Origin: Plazaster borealis
Taxonomy: Eukaryota; Echinodermata; Asteroidea; Forcipulatida; Labidiasteridae
Assembly (NCBI GenBank): GCA_021014325.1
Contig: CM037461.1
Location: 8,213,501 to 8,277,500 of the forward strand
Direction: 5' to 3'
DNA length: 64,000 nt
This document shows positions 10,428-22,220 of this stretch, in pieces. Position 1 is the stretch's first letter, and the number at the start of each line of letters is the position of its first letter. The notes below the pieces were generated by a model. The model made no database searches and was not told where the DNA came from. It saw only the letters and a list, made by a program, of their open reading frames with translations. Both the position numbers and the translations under genes were made by a program.

Positions 10428-12668
10428 TTTGTCATCTTTTAGAAACAATTGACAAAATTACTACTAGCTTTCCGGATGCTGGTGTCGTAATTGCTGGTGA
10501 TATGAATCGCCTAGACTTAAGTCAACTTACCATAGGCCAATTTGTTCAGGTAGTTGACTGTCCTACTAGAGGTTCTGCGATCTTGGACAAGATCATTACT
10601 AATATCTCCTTACAATATCAACCTCCTGTTGTCATGGCTCCCCTTGCACATAGCGACCATAACACTGTTCTGTGGCGTCCAAAAGTCAATCTTATTCTAA
10701 ATAATCAGACATGTACCAAAACTACTAGACCAATGAAGCTGTCTTCTGTTCGTGAGTTTGGTCAATGGATTACGCAATTTGATTGGTCAGATATTTATGA
10801 TGCATCAGGCACTCAAAATAAATGTAGTGTATTTTATGACATTCTGAATAAAGCTATCAGTGAATATTTTCCCACTAAGTCTATAAAATTACACATTCAT
10901 GATAAACCCTGGATGACATCAGAAATCAAATCATTAATTAAGAGTAGGCAGAATTTATTTTCTGAAGGCAATGTTAGATGGAAATCTGTTAGGAATAAGA
11001 TCATTCGTAAAGTTGCCTCTGCTAAAAAAGATTTTTATCATAATCATGTCCAAAATCTAAAAACCAAAAATCCGGCTGGGTGGTATCGTACCATAAAACT
11101 GATGACTTCAGGCACTACTCCAAACCCTACAATTAACCCACCACCTGGAACGAATTGTAGTAATGATATGGATATTGCGAATAGCATCAATAATCATTTC
11201 ACCTCGATTGGTAATAATTTATGTCCTTTGGATTTATCATCGCTTCCAGCTTATCTCCCTTCTCCTGAGCTTTGTCCAACCGTTCAAGAATGGGAGGTAT
11301 TCACTATTCGTGAATTTGCATATGAATTGAGTAAACCTCTTTCACACATTCTTAATTCATCGTACCAGGAAGGTGTGGTTCCTAATCAGTGGAAACAAGC
11401 CGTTGTTATTCCTCTGCCCAAAAGTTCTCCCCCAACTTGGAACAAACTTCGTCCTATTTCTTTAACTGATCATTTTGCCAAATTAGCTGAACATTTCGTT
11501 GTCCAGTGGATCATTTCAGATATCCAAGATAACTTGGATCCTAATCAGTATGGTAACAGAAAAGGAGTATCTACTTCCCATTATCTAGTTAAACTTGTTG
11601 ATAATTTAAACGCTCATGCTGAGCTTACGAAGAGTCACAGTTCCTTGGTTGTTACAGATTTTACTAAGGCTTTTGATCTAGTTGATCATAATATTGTTAT
11701 TCGTGATATGCTTCACCTGGGTGCACGCCAATCAATTGTCCCCTGGGTTTGTAACTTTTTAACCAACAGATCTCAGTGTGTCAAATATAAACAAATTCTG
11801 TCCAATTATAATGTCCTTAAGGGTGGTCTCCCACAAGGGACTAAGTTCGGGCCGTTGGGTTTTCTTGCTAAAATTAATAGTGCAGTTCATTCTGAAAATG
11901 TCACTAATAGTCGATTGCTTAGTTTGAAATATGTTGACGATTTGACTATTGTGGAGAACACTGTAAGTAAAGATTTTCACAATATGCAATCTGTTTTGAA
12001 TGAGTTCAGTGAATGGACTATTCAAAATAATATGAAAATCAATCCAGATAAGTGTGCTACAATGACTGTATGCTTTATGAAGAATATCCCTCAGTTTCCT
12101 CCTCTACAAATTTCATCCACTGATCTCCACACTGTCGATTGTGTTAAGATTCTTGGCATCTTAATAAGTTCTGACCTCAAATGGGATAAACATGTTGATC
12201 AGATTTATCGTAAAGCTAGCAGTAAGATATACATGCTCAAACTATTGAAAAAGTTTCACTTATCCATTCCAGATTTATTAACAATTTATAAGGGTTACGT
12301 AAGACCTTTGACAGAGTATGCAGTCCCAGTATGGAATGCAGGGCTAACTAGAGCTCATGTCAACAAATTGGAGATTATTCAAGCGAGCTCTTAAGATTAT
12401 TTTGGGTTTGGGTTATGTCAATTACGACCATGCTCTTATTAATTGCAATTTAGTGTCTCTCCATGACCGTAGAAAAAATCTTTGCATCAGCTTTGCAACA
12501 AAGCTAAAAGATTCCGATGTGTTCCGTCAGTGGTTACCCCAGCCAAGAGGTTCTAGTATGCAATATCAATTAAGAAACACTAACAATCTTTCCGAAATTA
12601 AGTGCAAAACAAACAGATACAAAAATAGTCCGATACCTTACTTTATCAGTATTTTGAACCAAGTATAA
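10382..12668 (+). pseudogene. LINE endonuclease C-terminus and reverse transcriptase
   Basis: The long open frame 10382-12394 (670 aa) continues the endonuclease (VVIAGDMNR; AHSDHNTVLW with the terminal D-H pair). It then runs through a linker into reverse transcriptase: LRPISLTDHFAKLAEH, motif A in VVTDFTKAFDLVDH, motif B in GGLPQGTKFGPLGF and motif C in LKYVDDLTIVE. After a frameshift at about 12380 the last part (12357-12668) has the CR1-type tail LGYVNYDHALINCNLVSL and NSPIPYF. Compared with the LINE at 47100-47190, about 22 residues are missing in frame between VQEWEVF and REFAYEL. That gap includes the conserved GKSSGPDGI block, so the enzyme should be dead despite the long ORF. Confidence 0.85.
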
Positions 12669-12802
12669 TTTTCTCTTTTTAAGTGTGTGCTTTGTTTTGT
12701 TTTTGAATGTATTTTGTGTAAACCCGTTGCTTTTTTTTAAATATGTAATTTGATGTACATTGCAATGTTTTTAAATTTGTAATTGTGAACTTTGTAGCAA
12801 TT

Positions 12803-12842
12803 TAGCCCCTGGGCTACAAATGCATTGTTTTAATAAACCAGA
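12803..12842 (+). other. LINE 3'-terminal hairpin and A-rich end
   Basis: TAGCC-CCTG-GGCTA (12803-12816) can form a 5-bp stem and is followed by a tail ending TTTTAATAAA. The second LINE has TGGCC-ATT-GGCCA at 48680-48692 in the same place, so one pair has changed from A-T to G-C while pairing is kept. 3'-end hairpins recognised by the reverse transcriptase are known in several LINE clades. Confidence 0.5.
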
Positions 12843-12849
12843 AATAATA

Positions 12850-13419
12850 AAAAATCCTATCACGTGGTCGTACATTTTCAATATGGATGAGCACAAGACC
12901 CGCTGCCAAATCAGCGATTGCGTTGTAAGCTCCGAGTGCAAAGGTAATTTTTCCATACCAACGAATTTCTTAAGAAAAAAACCAACACTTTTATTTACAA
13001 ATGACAAAGGCCGCAAATAATCATAACCCTTTTTCAAGTCCCGCTGCCATCTTCCCATGTTGCTCTCTCGACTGAAAATCTTTTCTCAATCAAAAACTTT
13101 GGAACCTCAGCTGCAAGTTACCCCTAAAAAAAAATCAAAAACCGCAAGATGTATTAAATTACATTTACGGCCTTGTCCTGGAACCACTGTGCGGGCGCCT
13201 TCAAGTTGAACGAGTTTAAGATCAGATAAGAAAGTGAGCGCCGCTTGCCGACTATCACACCTTGGGTATTGTTATACACATGTACATCAGACGCAGCCGA
13301 CGGATTACATTTTATAGCCTTCAAAGGGCCGTTTCAGGCAATCTATTGACATGTGGCACAAAGTTTTCTTATGTTTGCGACGTCTGCGCAAGCAGTTCTG
13401 TTGAATTTTTTGAATTATC
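12850..13419. other. No gene recognised
   Basis: The ORFs here are short and show no domain. The sequence is moderately A+T rich with no clear repeat. It separates the LINE end from the truncated gypsy element. Confidence 0.35.
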
Positions 13420-13545
13420 GACGATATTCTGAGAATATCGTCTTTGTCACGATATATCGAGATTTTCAAAACCAACATCGATATTGACGATATCGTTTTC
13501 ATTATCGTATCGTGACGATATTATCGTGATATCGTCCAGGCTTAC
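13420..13545. repeat. Dense ATCGATAT/GATATC-type low-complexity block
   Basis: About 125 bp made largely of overlapping ATATCG, TATCGA and CGATAT words on both strands, hence highly self-complementary. It ends exactly where the gypsy gag similarity starts (about 13548), so it marks the 5' truncation point of that element. Confidence 0.6.
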
Positions 13546-13547
13546 TT

Positions 13548-14236
13548 GGGATGACCCGGATGTGAAGAATGTCAAAGCAGAAAAACAGGTGGACCATATC
13601 CTTCTGTTCATGGGTTCAACAGGACTTCGCAAATACAATTCCTTGAGCCTAGCTGATGCTAAAAATGCAAATGTAGTCTGGGATCGATTTGTTGCACAGC
13701 TAACTCCACGCAAAAATTTCCGTGTCGCTGGCCTCTACTTACACAAGTTTCGTCAGAATGATCAAGAGACAGTTGATGATTTCATGTCACGATTGAAGCT
13801 ACACGCTCAAACATGTCACTTTCGCAATGATAAAGAATTCGCTGACAGAATCATTGAACAGTTTATTGCCGGTACCAAGCATGCAGATTTGCAAAAGAAA
13901 CTGTTGGCTGAAGATGACAAGTTAAGCATTGATCAGTGTTTAGACATTGCTCACACCCATGAGGCATCCTTGTCACACATGGAACAACTTACCAACGTGA
14001 ACCAAGCCAACCCATCAGTTGATGTCATGCAACGTCAACGTACATGTCGGAATTGTGGACGTGCCCATTCCTTCAAATCACGAGAGTTATGCCCTGCATT
14101 TGGTACCACATGTAATTGCTGTGGCAAACAAAATCACTGGAGTAAAGTGTGTAAATCACAGGATCCACGGCAGAACAAAAGTCAGCAAACGCGTGGCAGA
14201 GGCCGCCAGCGTGGTACAAATTCTGGTCGTTCTTGA
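13548..14236 (+). pseudogene. Ty3/gypsy gag (nucleocapsid), 5'-truncated
   Basis: A gag polyprotein remnant of about 229 residues. The capsid-like part (RVAGLYLHKFRQNDQETVDD, FADRIIEQFIAGTK) is followed by a Cys/His nucleocapsid. The final knuckle is CNCCGKQNHWSKVC (C-x2-C-x4-H-x4-C), preceded by an atypical CRNCGRAHSFKSRELC. A basic RG-rich tail (TRGRGRQRGT) ends at the TGA at 14234-14236. The usual N-terminus is missing because the similarity begins in mid-domain after the repeat at 13420-13545. The frame itself is undamaged. Pol starts 45 bp downstream. Confidence 0.85.
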
Positions 14237-14281
14237 TCACAGTACGGATTCCGGTCACAACAGAACACATCCCGGCATGAC

Positions 14282-17200
14282 ATGCACATGCTGGATGATA
14301 CAGCTTTCCCGAGTGGAGACACAGATAATCATTTCGACCAACTAACCCTTGATATTGTTATCTCAGACATCTCTCCTAGTTCCACAGATAGAGATGAAGC
14401 GTACACATACGTACAACTAAAACAGAACACAGAACGTTGTATCATCAACTTACGCGCTAAGATTGATACTGGTGCTCAAACGAATACCATTCCCATTCGC
14501 ATGTATCGCCGAATGTACCCTACGACACTCGATTCCAACGGATTTCCACGCAAGGGACAATTAGCTCCCTCCTCGTCAATTCTCAAGGCCTATAATGGAA
14601 CTCGGATCAAGCAATATGGCACGTTACAACTCCCATGCAAGTATGGCAAGTCGGAGTGGCACACTGCTCTATTCCACATATGCGAGACGGATGGTCCCGC
14701 AATCATTGGCCTACGCACAGCACTTCGTTTGAACATTGTCGCTCTCAATTGCTCTGTTGAGTCTGATACCTCGCCAGTTGAGACACAACGCTGTCAGCCA
14801 ATCGCTTCGGTTCAAGATCTCAAGTCCAAATACCCCAAACAATTCGATGCTATCGGTAACTTCAGTGGTGCATATCACATTGTTCTTCGTGATGATGTGC
14901 AGCCCGTCATACACGCTCCTCGTAAGTGCCCCATTCACATCCGTGATGAGTTGAAAGCGGAACTTACTCAAATGGAGGCACAGGGTGTTATTCGCAAGGT
15001 GACCGAGCCCACTGATTGGGTAAGTAGCATTGCAGTGTCACGTAAAGCTAATGGACAGCTACGCATATGCTTGGATCCAACTGATCTTAACAAATCGAAT
15101 CAGGCGATGCCATCGTAAGACACCAACTGTTGAAGAAATCACTCACAAGCTTGCTGGTGCAAATGTTTTCAGTAAGCTTGACGCAAAACATGGCTACTGG
15201 TCAGTTCACCTTGACGAAGCTAGTTCGCTATTGACCACATTCAGCAGCCCCTTTGGACATTTTTGTTACAAACGTATGCCATTTGGTTTGAATGTCAGTC
15301 AAGATGTTTTTCAACACCGTATGGATCAAATACTCGAGCAATGTGATGGTGTTATCGGAATCGCAGAGACTCGGAACAGTCTCATGATCGCAATCTTCAT
15401 CTTCTAATGACAGTCGCTGCTAAAACTGGGTTAAAGTTCAACAGCAGCAAATGCACCATCAAGGATCCACACGTCCTCTTCTTTGGCATGATATATGATG
15501 TCAAAGGTGTCCACCCGGATCCTTCAAAGGTCAAAGCGATCAAAGCCATGCCACCCCCAACAGATCCGACAAAGCTCAGAGAATTTCTTGTTATGGTCAC
15601 ATACTTAAGTCCGTTCATTCCGAACTTGTCAAGCCACACTGCAGATTTGCGTGCGCTACTACAGAAAGACATTGATTATGTTTGGTCACCCAGTCACCAA
15701 CAGTGTTTTCAGAAAGTTCGTGACCAGATTTGTGAATCTGCAACCTTGCGATATTTTGACCCCAATAAACCCACAGTAATACAAGTGGATGCATCCCTAC
15801 GCGGATTGGGTGCTACGCTCATGCAAAATGGCGCCCCGGTGGCGTATGCTTCAAAGGCACTTAGCGATGCTAAGACTAGATACGCTTACATTGAACGTGA
15901 AATGCTAGCAGTTGTTTTCGGATGCGAAAGATATCATACCTACGTTTACGGTAAACATTTCACAGTTGAGAGTGATCATAAGCCATTACAAATGATCCAT
16001 CAGAAGCCGTTGACTTCTGCACCACCACGCCTACAGAGAATGCTCATGCGGCTCCAACCCTATGATTTGACCCTGCACTACCGTCCAGGGAAAGAAGTTC
16101 CCATCGCTGATAGTTTGTCACGCTCACCAACACAGGACAATGTGCACATTCCATTGGACGTGCAAATACACCATGTTCAATTTTCGATGGAGCGCATCAC
16201 AGAGCTTAAACGCGAAACTCAGCAGGATGCAACACTACTGCAGCTCATTGATATTATATCGCGTGGATGGCCAGACAGAATGAAAGAACTCCCCACTTCT
16301 CTGCGCCCATATTGGTCATTTCGCGATGAACTCACCGTCGATAATGGTGTAATCATGAAGGGACCTCGCGTTGTTGTGCCAATGTCAATGCACAAATACG
16401 TCCTCGCAAAACTACACGAAGGACACCAAGGCATAACGAAAACGACACTACGAGCAAAAGACTGTGTTTATTGGCTAACCATCAATCAGGACATTGATAA
16501 TGTTGTTAGTAATTGCCCAACATGCCAAGAACACCAACGCTGCCAACCCAAGGAACCACTGCTCCAGCACGAGCTCCCGACACGCCCATGGCAGTCTCTC
16601 GGGACTGATCTGTTCCACTTCGATGGACAGGACTACCTAGTCATTGCGGACTATTATTCGAAATTCCCATATGTTCGCAAGATGCCCACAAGCTGCTCCA
16701 GTCGCGCAGTTATTGATGCTACACAGTGTTTTCCGAGCAAGGCATTCCCGAGAAAGTCATTAGTGACAATGGCCCTCATTTCAGTTCGGAGGCATACAAA
16801 TCATTCGCTACCGATTGGGGTTTTACTCATGTGACCTCTTCTCCTCACTTTCCCCAGTCGAACGGTTTTGTTGAGAGAGCCATACAAACCATCAAGCACA
16901 CTATGACTAAAGCTAAATCTAGTGGACAAAACATCAACATGGCACTCCTACGTCTTCGTACTACTCCGATTGATAGCAAACTCCCCAGCCAGCAGAACTA
17001 CTTTGTAACCGCAAAGTGAAAAGCAATCTTCCCATTGTCATTAAGAATACATTGCCACACAAGGATCAGATCTACAACCGTCTCACTGAGAGACAAGATA
17101 AACTGAAAACTTATCACGATCGGTCTGCACATGACCTACAGCAACTCCAACCAGGCCAACTTGTCAGTGTACAGAATACTCGTACCGGTCTCTGGACACC

Positions 17201-17474
17201 AGCGAAAGTCAAACAACGCTGTGAGGAACCGCGTTCTTATTTGGTCGTCACACCAAACGGTCGCGAGCTACATCGTAACGGTCGTCACCTTCGTGATATT
17301 GAACCAGTTAGGAAACCCGTCACTTTTGAAGGTGTCCAACCCCAGGTCACTCCTCGCCTATCGCTCGCACGACTAACGGTTTCACACGATCTGGAAGACA
17401 GGTCAAACCACTGGACAGACTTGATTTATAAACATTCATTCAGGAAACCACCCAGCGAGATGAACATTTGTTGA
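14282..17474 (+). pseudogene. Ty3/gypsy pol (protease, RT, RNase H, integrase)
   Basis: Protease with IDTGAQTNTIP (active-site DTGA) at about 14461-14493. RT starts at about 14810 (KSKYPKQF) and covers RKANGQLRICLDPTDLNKS, KLDAKHGYWSVHLDEA and MPFGLNVSQDVFQHRMDQI. RNase H: VDASLRGLGATLMQNG and VESDHKPLQMI. Integrase: a zinc-binding H-H-C-C region (LHEGHQGIT to CPTCQEH), core D in LGTDLFHFDG, second D in ISDNGPHFSS, E in FVERAIQT, and the C-terminal HDRSAHDLQQLQPGQLV. Frames change near 15090, 15370, 16720 and 16990. At 15358-15375 the segment that should carry the catalytic Asp pair of RT is missing. The closest type, from memory, is the K02A2.6-like gypsy group. Confidence 0.9.
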
Positions 17475-17790
17475 ACATTACTAATCTACCAATTCGGTAT
17501 AGTCCAGTGAGACTAGTGATTTTTTTTTTGATTTTTTTATTGCTGATTCTTGTTATACAACTTATCCCTTTTGGATATTTTCTGTCTAAAACTGTTTAAT
17601 GCTTTTTGTTTGTTACAAAAACATTTGTTGTTATTACTCCATGCACATGTATGTCTAGCTCTGGTTTTACAAAGAGCTCTGGTTTTACAAAGATCTCTGA
17701 TTTTACAAAGATTTTTTTTTTTTTTTAAATACAAACCAACATTTATTGTGCTAACATTTCTGGTGTTTTCAAAACATTTTTTTTTTTTTC

Positions 17791-17920
17791 GAAAGGGGGA
17801 TGTAATATATCAACACTAGAGGGCGCTATTCCCACAACCCTTGTAACTTAGTCATGAGTTACTCTGATCAATAAACGTGTATCTGGAAGTTATACTCTGT
17901 GAAGATATCCACTCATTTCA
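17791..17920 (+). repeat. Polypurine tract and short 3' LTR of the gypsy element
   Basis: GAAAGGGGGA at 17791-17800 is a typical plus-strand primer tract. The candidate LTR starts TGTAATATATCAACAC at 17801, contains AATAAA at about 17870, and is taken to end at CA at 17920 (about 120 bp). The end is a guess because the 5' LTR is lost. The stretch 17475-17790 upstream is T-rich non-coding DNA with four copies of a TTTTACAAAGA-type word. Confidence 0.55.
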
Positions 17921-17933
17921 CCCATCAGATGTA

Positions 17934-18166
17934 AAATTTGCCACAGGGAACAGAAACGATTGTTGAAGGGATGCAACATTCTGACTGAAGGCAAAAATGC
18001 CATGCATCGACAACAACAAGATGTTGTGGCGGATATCATCATTGCCGAGAACCTCCCCTTTTCATTCCCTGATGACGTCAATGGAGGAGTTACCATCAAG
18101 AAGCCAACACGCTGTGTAGCTGTGAAGTCCCTCATCGCTAAAGTAAAACAGCAACTAGATGCATAG
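17934..18166 (+). CDS. Possible terminal exon of an unidentified gene
   Basis: The open frame follows a possible acceptor (TTTCACCCATCAG, ending at 17929) and reads through FSFPDDVNGGVTIKKPTR and VKSLIAKVKQQLDA to the TAG at 18164-18166. Composition and lack of low complexity suggest real coding sequence, but I do not recognise the family. It lies right after the gypsy LTR, so it may be an exon whose upstream part was displaced by the insertion, or part of another decayed element. Confidence 0.3.
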
Positions 18167-18552
18167 GAGAAGCAAGAAAAAAATTGCTTATTTAAATTTT
18201 TTTTTTCTTGATACGAGGGCAAAATGCCACATGACAAGGTTTAGGTCAAGATTGGAAACAAGGCAGGCGGGACGATCAAACAAATGTTTTAGATTGCCAA
18301 CATTATTAATTTCCACACAACCACAAATTTCAATGAAGAACTTGTCATTTTCTCCAGTGTAAACAATAAATTTGTATTTTAATCTTTAGCGTATAAGCCG
18401 CAACATTTTTGAAGATCAAAATCAATATATTCTGCAGCTTATACCTCAAAGATTATGGTACAAAAAAACAGCTTAAAATTTCTCCTTTTAAGAAAATGTG
18501 CATATAGGAATTGAAAAAAAAAATGTTGAAACACTGTGATTCTTTGCTTTTT

Positions 18553-18790
18553 CCCTTCTCATCATCATCATCATCATCATCAAGTTGAGCGCCATGTAGA
18601 AGCTCGAGCCTGCTCGATTTTTGTCCAGATGTTTCGATCCAGCATGCAGGAGCGTAGTTCCTCATCGCTGACCAAGCCGGTGTCTCGTTTCAGGGTGTCT
18701 ACGAAGGTAAGACATCTTCTCCCACGAGAAGATTTGAATTCATCAGACTGTAGAGACAGTTGCTTTATCAAATGGTTTCGGGCAAGCTTT
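18553..18790 (-). mobile_element. 3' end fragment of an RTE-type LINE
   Basis: The minus strand encodes RRCLTFVDTLKRDTGL followed by LDRNIWTKIEQAR, the C-terminal end typical of RTE-clade LINE proteins, then a stop. Just after it comes a (GAT)n tail (18559-18582 on the plus strand as ATC units). A short 3' end with trinucleotide microsatellite tails is a known hallmark of RTE elements. 5'-truncated, about 0.24 kb. Confidence 0.65.
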
Positions 18791-18950
18791 TGAGATGGCG
18801 AACTGCCAAACACAATTTTGAATGAATGTGTATGGCACAATAGTACCAGGGTTTGCTCATCTGGAGGTTGCTATACAAAAGCTTGCCCCGAACTATTTGA
18901 CATAGCAACTGTCTCTACAGAGGAATTCAAACTTAAGCATTAACTTGTGG
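18733..18950. repeat. Inverted duplication of part of the LINE fragment
   Basis: The segment 18733-18796, containing CTGTAGAGACAGTTGCT and GGCAAGCTTTT, reappears as its reverse complement at 18878-18950 with about 80 bp between. It looks like inverted tandem copying of the 5' end of the truncated RTE fragment, or two head-to-head insertions. Confidence 0.65.
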
Positions 18951-20008
18951 AGACTGAGCAAGTCATTGTACCAGACATTATTCAAAATCTAACTTGCAAA
19001 TGGCTTATTAGTTTGATATTATTATTATTATTTATTGTATGTTGGAGACCTTTGATCTAAAATATCTGGTTCATTTGAGGCTTACTTTGTTCTTCAGTGT
19101 CTAGATTATACTATATACTATGAAGCCATTCAATATTTTTTTTTTAATCGAAATTTGGGATGGGTGGGTGGGTCAAAACAATTTGGAAAAAGAAAAAAAA
19201 AATCGAATTTATTTAACATTGACTATAGACCAATTGCACATGACGTCACACTCTCAAAAAGAAGGCAGAAAAGAGGCAGATTATTGGATGATACCTGTCC
19301 TCAGCGTATCGGAGCGTTTCGCGTTATGCAAGGGGGATCTATTGATTTCTATAGCTCCGGAACGCGCCTCCAAACAATGCGCGCCAATCTAGATGTCAAA
19401 ACTCTCTTTTCTGCATGTTTGTATACGATTTTGACACCCCAAATGACACCCAGGATACGCGCATGTGAGCACGCTGCGCATTGTGCAATGGGTCTATTCT
19501 GAATGGCCCCTTTTTAGGTATGTGCAGGTTTGCCAGTACGCCTAATTATTACAGTACAAACAATAGCCAAATAATTTACGCCTGAAAATGTAGCTAGATA
19601 AAAAAATACTAGTTTATTTTAGTTTTTGCATAATTTCAAAGACAATACAACATTTTCAAAGTCATACCAAAATCACTGTTGTTATTAAGCATAATTTTTA
19701 TTAATAATGCAACAAATTTGTACAAAGATTAAATAAGTACACAAAATATTGTTCACTAAAATGTGACCACAGAATTCAATCAAATGATATGATTAATTAT
19801 AGACCGTTTCTTTAAAATGCTTGCACTTCTGATGGTAGGTAGGCTATTAGAGTAGAGTTATATACTATATTCAACAGCTTTATGTTTTAGCATGGAGGTT
19901 AGTAAACCAAACTAATAATAAAACAATAACAATTAAATACATTATTTTAAATGCTAAGTAAATTAGTGTTTACTTCAACATTTTATTATTTGTTTTTCTA
20001 TTCAACAG
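18951..20008. other. No gene apart from the short element at 19226-19496
   Basis: A+T-rich sequence with an ATT microsatellite near 19020. It ends at the candidate splice acceptor of the first BEN gene exon at 20008. Confidence 0.4.
19226..19496. mobile_element. MITE with TAGACC ends
   Basis: TAGACCAATTGCACATGAC at the left pairs with the inverse of TTGTGCAATGGGTCTA at the right. 271 bp, G+C richer than its surroundings, no transposase. The outer TAGACC...GGTCTA matches the ends of the element at 30623-30799. No clear target-site duplication. Confidence 0.6.
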
Positions 20009-22220
20009 TACCAAAAGAATGCCTGGTCTTATTCGATGAAGACCAGAAAACAGCAGTCGTGAGAACGGCATCGTTAGTCTGTCCTTGCCCCCTGAACCAA
20101 CTGTGCCCTGGCATGAAAGTCAGTGTGCAGTGGGGCACGCAGGACAAGGACAGGCTAACAGCACAGATTTTGTGCATGTCAGGTATGTGTTGATGATTTA
20201 ACATAAATTCTTTCACAATCTATTAAACATTTTTTAAAATGTATTTACAGTTTTTTGTTCAGATTGGTTTTAAAGATTAACACTAATATTAAATGTTAAG
20301 TTTGAAGTGTGCCTTCTCCATCCATGGATGTTCGAACTTACAAATTTCAAAACAATATCAAATTTTAAAATTACATCAAATTGCAAGCATTCAATAGAAG
20401 TTTTAATCATAAAGCTCTGTAATCTAAATTACTGCCGGATAAAGGCCAGTTAACTCTAAACCTATGGTAAGTATGTAATGCTTTACAAATGTTCATTTCA
20501 GGTTTACAATTGTATTGTCAACCAATTTTTGTGTCCATCTTTAGATGACCGTACTGTCCTCAAAGAGGCCGATCAGGCCTACAGTGTGGCAGCCGAAACG
20601 CCCCAAAAGGAAGCGCTGGAAAAATAAAGACCCCGTTAAGGTAAATTTGTATAATGTTGATATTTTTTTGTTTAAATAGACCCCAGTTTGGAATGATATC
20701 AGTAACCTTGACCGGCACCCGGGCATTCTTACTTAATGGGGGGGGGGGGAGCAATTGGATATTGGGGGATTTAATTTGGGTTTTTATACTCAATTACAGT
20801 AATTGTAAATTGTTAAACTTCCAACATTTCTGGGAAAAAGCTTGAAGTTTAAATTTGTGACACTTGTATTATTTGTTGCAAATACCATGTACACGTTTTT
20901 ACATTTCAAAGTTGTGGAATGTCAAAAAACTATAACAAGTGGCCATACATACATTTCTGGAAAAAATCTAGAAATGTTCATACACTGTTCATACATTTAC
21001 TGGGCTGTTATTCTTCTTGATTTTATTTTTATAGGAACCCGAGAAGAAGAAAAACAAGAAAATCTGCAAAGTGGTGGGGTCTTGTGAACCATCAATGGGG
21101 GAAGATTTAGATGTGTTTAATTTTGAGGTTGAAGATGGGGATGAGGTAGAAGATGGTGAAGAAGATGGGGATGGGGATGAGGAAAAAGATGGGGATGGGG
21201 ATAGGGATGGGGATGGGGATGGAGTAGCAGATGGGGGTAGGGATGGAGCAGCAGATGGGGATGGCGATGGAGTAGCAGATGGGGGTAGGGATGGAGTAGC
21301 ACATGGGGTAGGGGTGGAGTAGCAAATGGGGGTAGGGATGGAGTAGCAGATGGGGGTAGGGATCGAGTAGCAGGTGGGGGTAGGATGGAGTAGCAGATGG
21401 GGGTAGGGATGGAGTGGAAGGTGCTGGTGTTGGGGGTGAAGTGAATGATGTAGGAGGAGGAGCAGAACAGGGTAGTATTGAAATGGTAGATTGGTTTAGA
21501 ACTTTATTAACTGGAAATGAAAATAGGAGGAAGAACAGAGGGAAGGGTTTCAGGATGTTTTTGAGGGTTTGGAGAGGGGAGCGGGGAGGGATTTAGATGT
21601 GTATAGCGTAACACGTCAAGACACAATTCATTTAATTCTAAGGGAACAGAGAGAGGGCTTCATGGGGATAAATGCAATTCTGACCAGGTTGACAGCAAGG
21701 GTAGTAAGATTGGAAGAAAACCTTGGAACCAAATCGAGCTGCAAGGAATCTTCCTGCCCCTGGTGTTGCTGTTGAGCATGTTGACCCTGAGGATGACAAT
21801 GAGCTTTTCACAATGGCAAGGCTCATTGCCATCCTCAGGGTTAGCAGCTCAAACGGCAACTTTGCTGTCAACCTGGCTAAACAGGTTTTCACTAGAGAGG
21901 AGATGAGGAGTCGCCGGGTTGGAGGTAAGAGGGGTGTTCCACCCGAAGAAGCTCAGCTCGACCCCATTCAGCTTCAACAAATCCGCACCAACTATTTCCG
22001 AATAGTTGATGTTGCAGATTCGTTGAAGCCAAATGAGTGGAAACGCTGCACCAAAGCCATTGATGCAGCGGGACGTGATCTTCTTCGGGTTGAAGCCCGG
22101 ATTGCCGAAACCACGAACAATAATTTGTTTCTAAATATTTGTGTTTTTTTTGTGTGTATATTGTGTTCATTGTGTTCATTGAAACTAAAATTTAGTTGCT
22201 CTTCCAATTGTAGATGTTGA
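20009..22220 (+). pseudogene. BEN-domain gene A (multi-exon, frame-disrupted)
   Basis: Exon a (20009-20182, phase 1 at both ends) encodes a small domain with CPGMKVSVQWGTQDKD, which parallels exon 1 of the gene at 24646. Exon b (20545-20640) and a third exon from 21035 follow after good AG/GT sites. The third exon has a basic stretch (EPEKKKNKKICK), an acidic Asp-Gly repeat, a helix (INAILTRLTARVVRLEENL) and at 21723-22130 a BEN domain (NGNFAVNLAKQVFTREEM, LDPIQLQQIRTNYFRIV). BEN domains bind DNA and act in chromatin and transcription. Breaks: the a-b splice gives a TAA at 20625-20627, a stop at 21320 inside the Asp-Gly repeat, and frameshifts in 21400-21600 and near 21720. AATAAA lies at about 22309. 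Probably a pseudogene or a poorly assembled allele. Confidence 0.65.
21130..21420 (+). repeat. GATGGGGATGGG / 24-bp GGGGTAGGGATGGAGTAGCAGAT repeats inside gene A
   Basis: The array begins as GATGGG hexamers coding for Asp-Gly and passes into about seven copies of a 24-bp unit. One unit has lost a base (around 21380), so the frame is not kept. Slippage here explains part of gene A's disruption. Confidence 0.8.

Larger units (their letters stand above)
9304..12845 (+). mobile_element. APE-type LINE (CR1/Jockey-like), near full length, inactive
   Basis: A non-LTR retrotransposon, in order: an N-terminal region with 2A-like motifs, an apurinic-type endonuclease, reverse transcriptase, a C-terminal region typical of CR1-like LINEs, a short 3' untranslated region with a hairpin, and an A-rich end (AATAAA at about 12832). 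The coding path needs frame changes near 9700, 10420 and 12390 and has lost a block of the RT. It is closely related in domain plan to the LINE at 45423-48720. No target-site duplication was found; the 5' boundary is taken from the first ORF and may lie further upstream. Confidence 0.85.
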
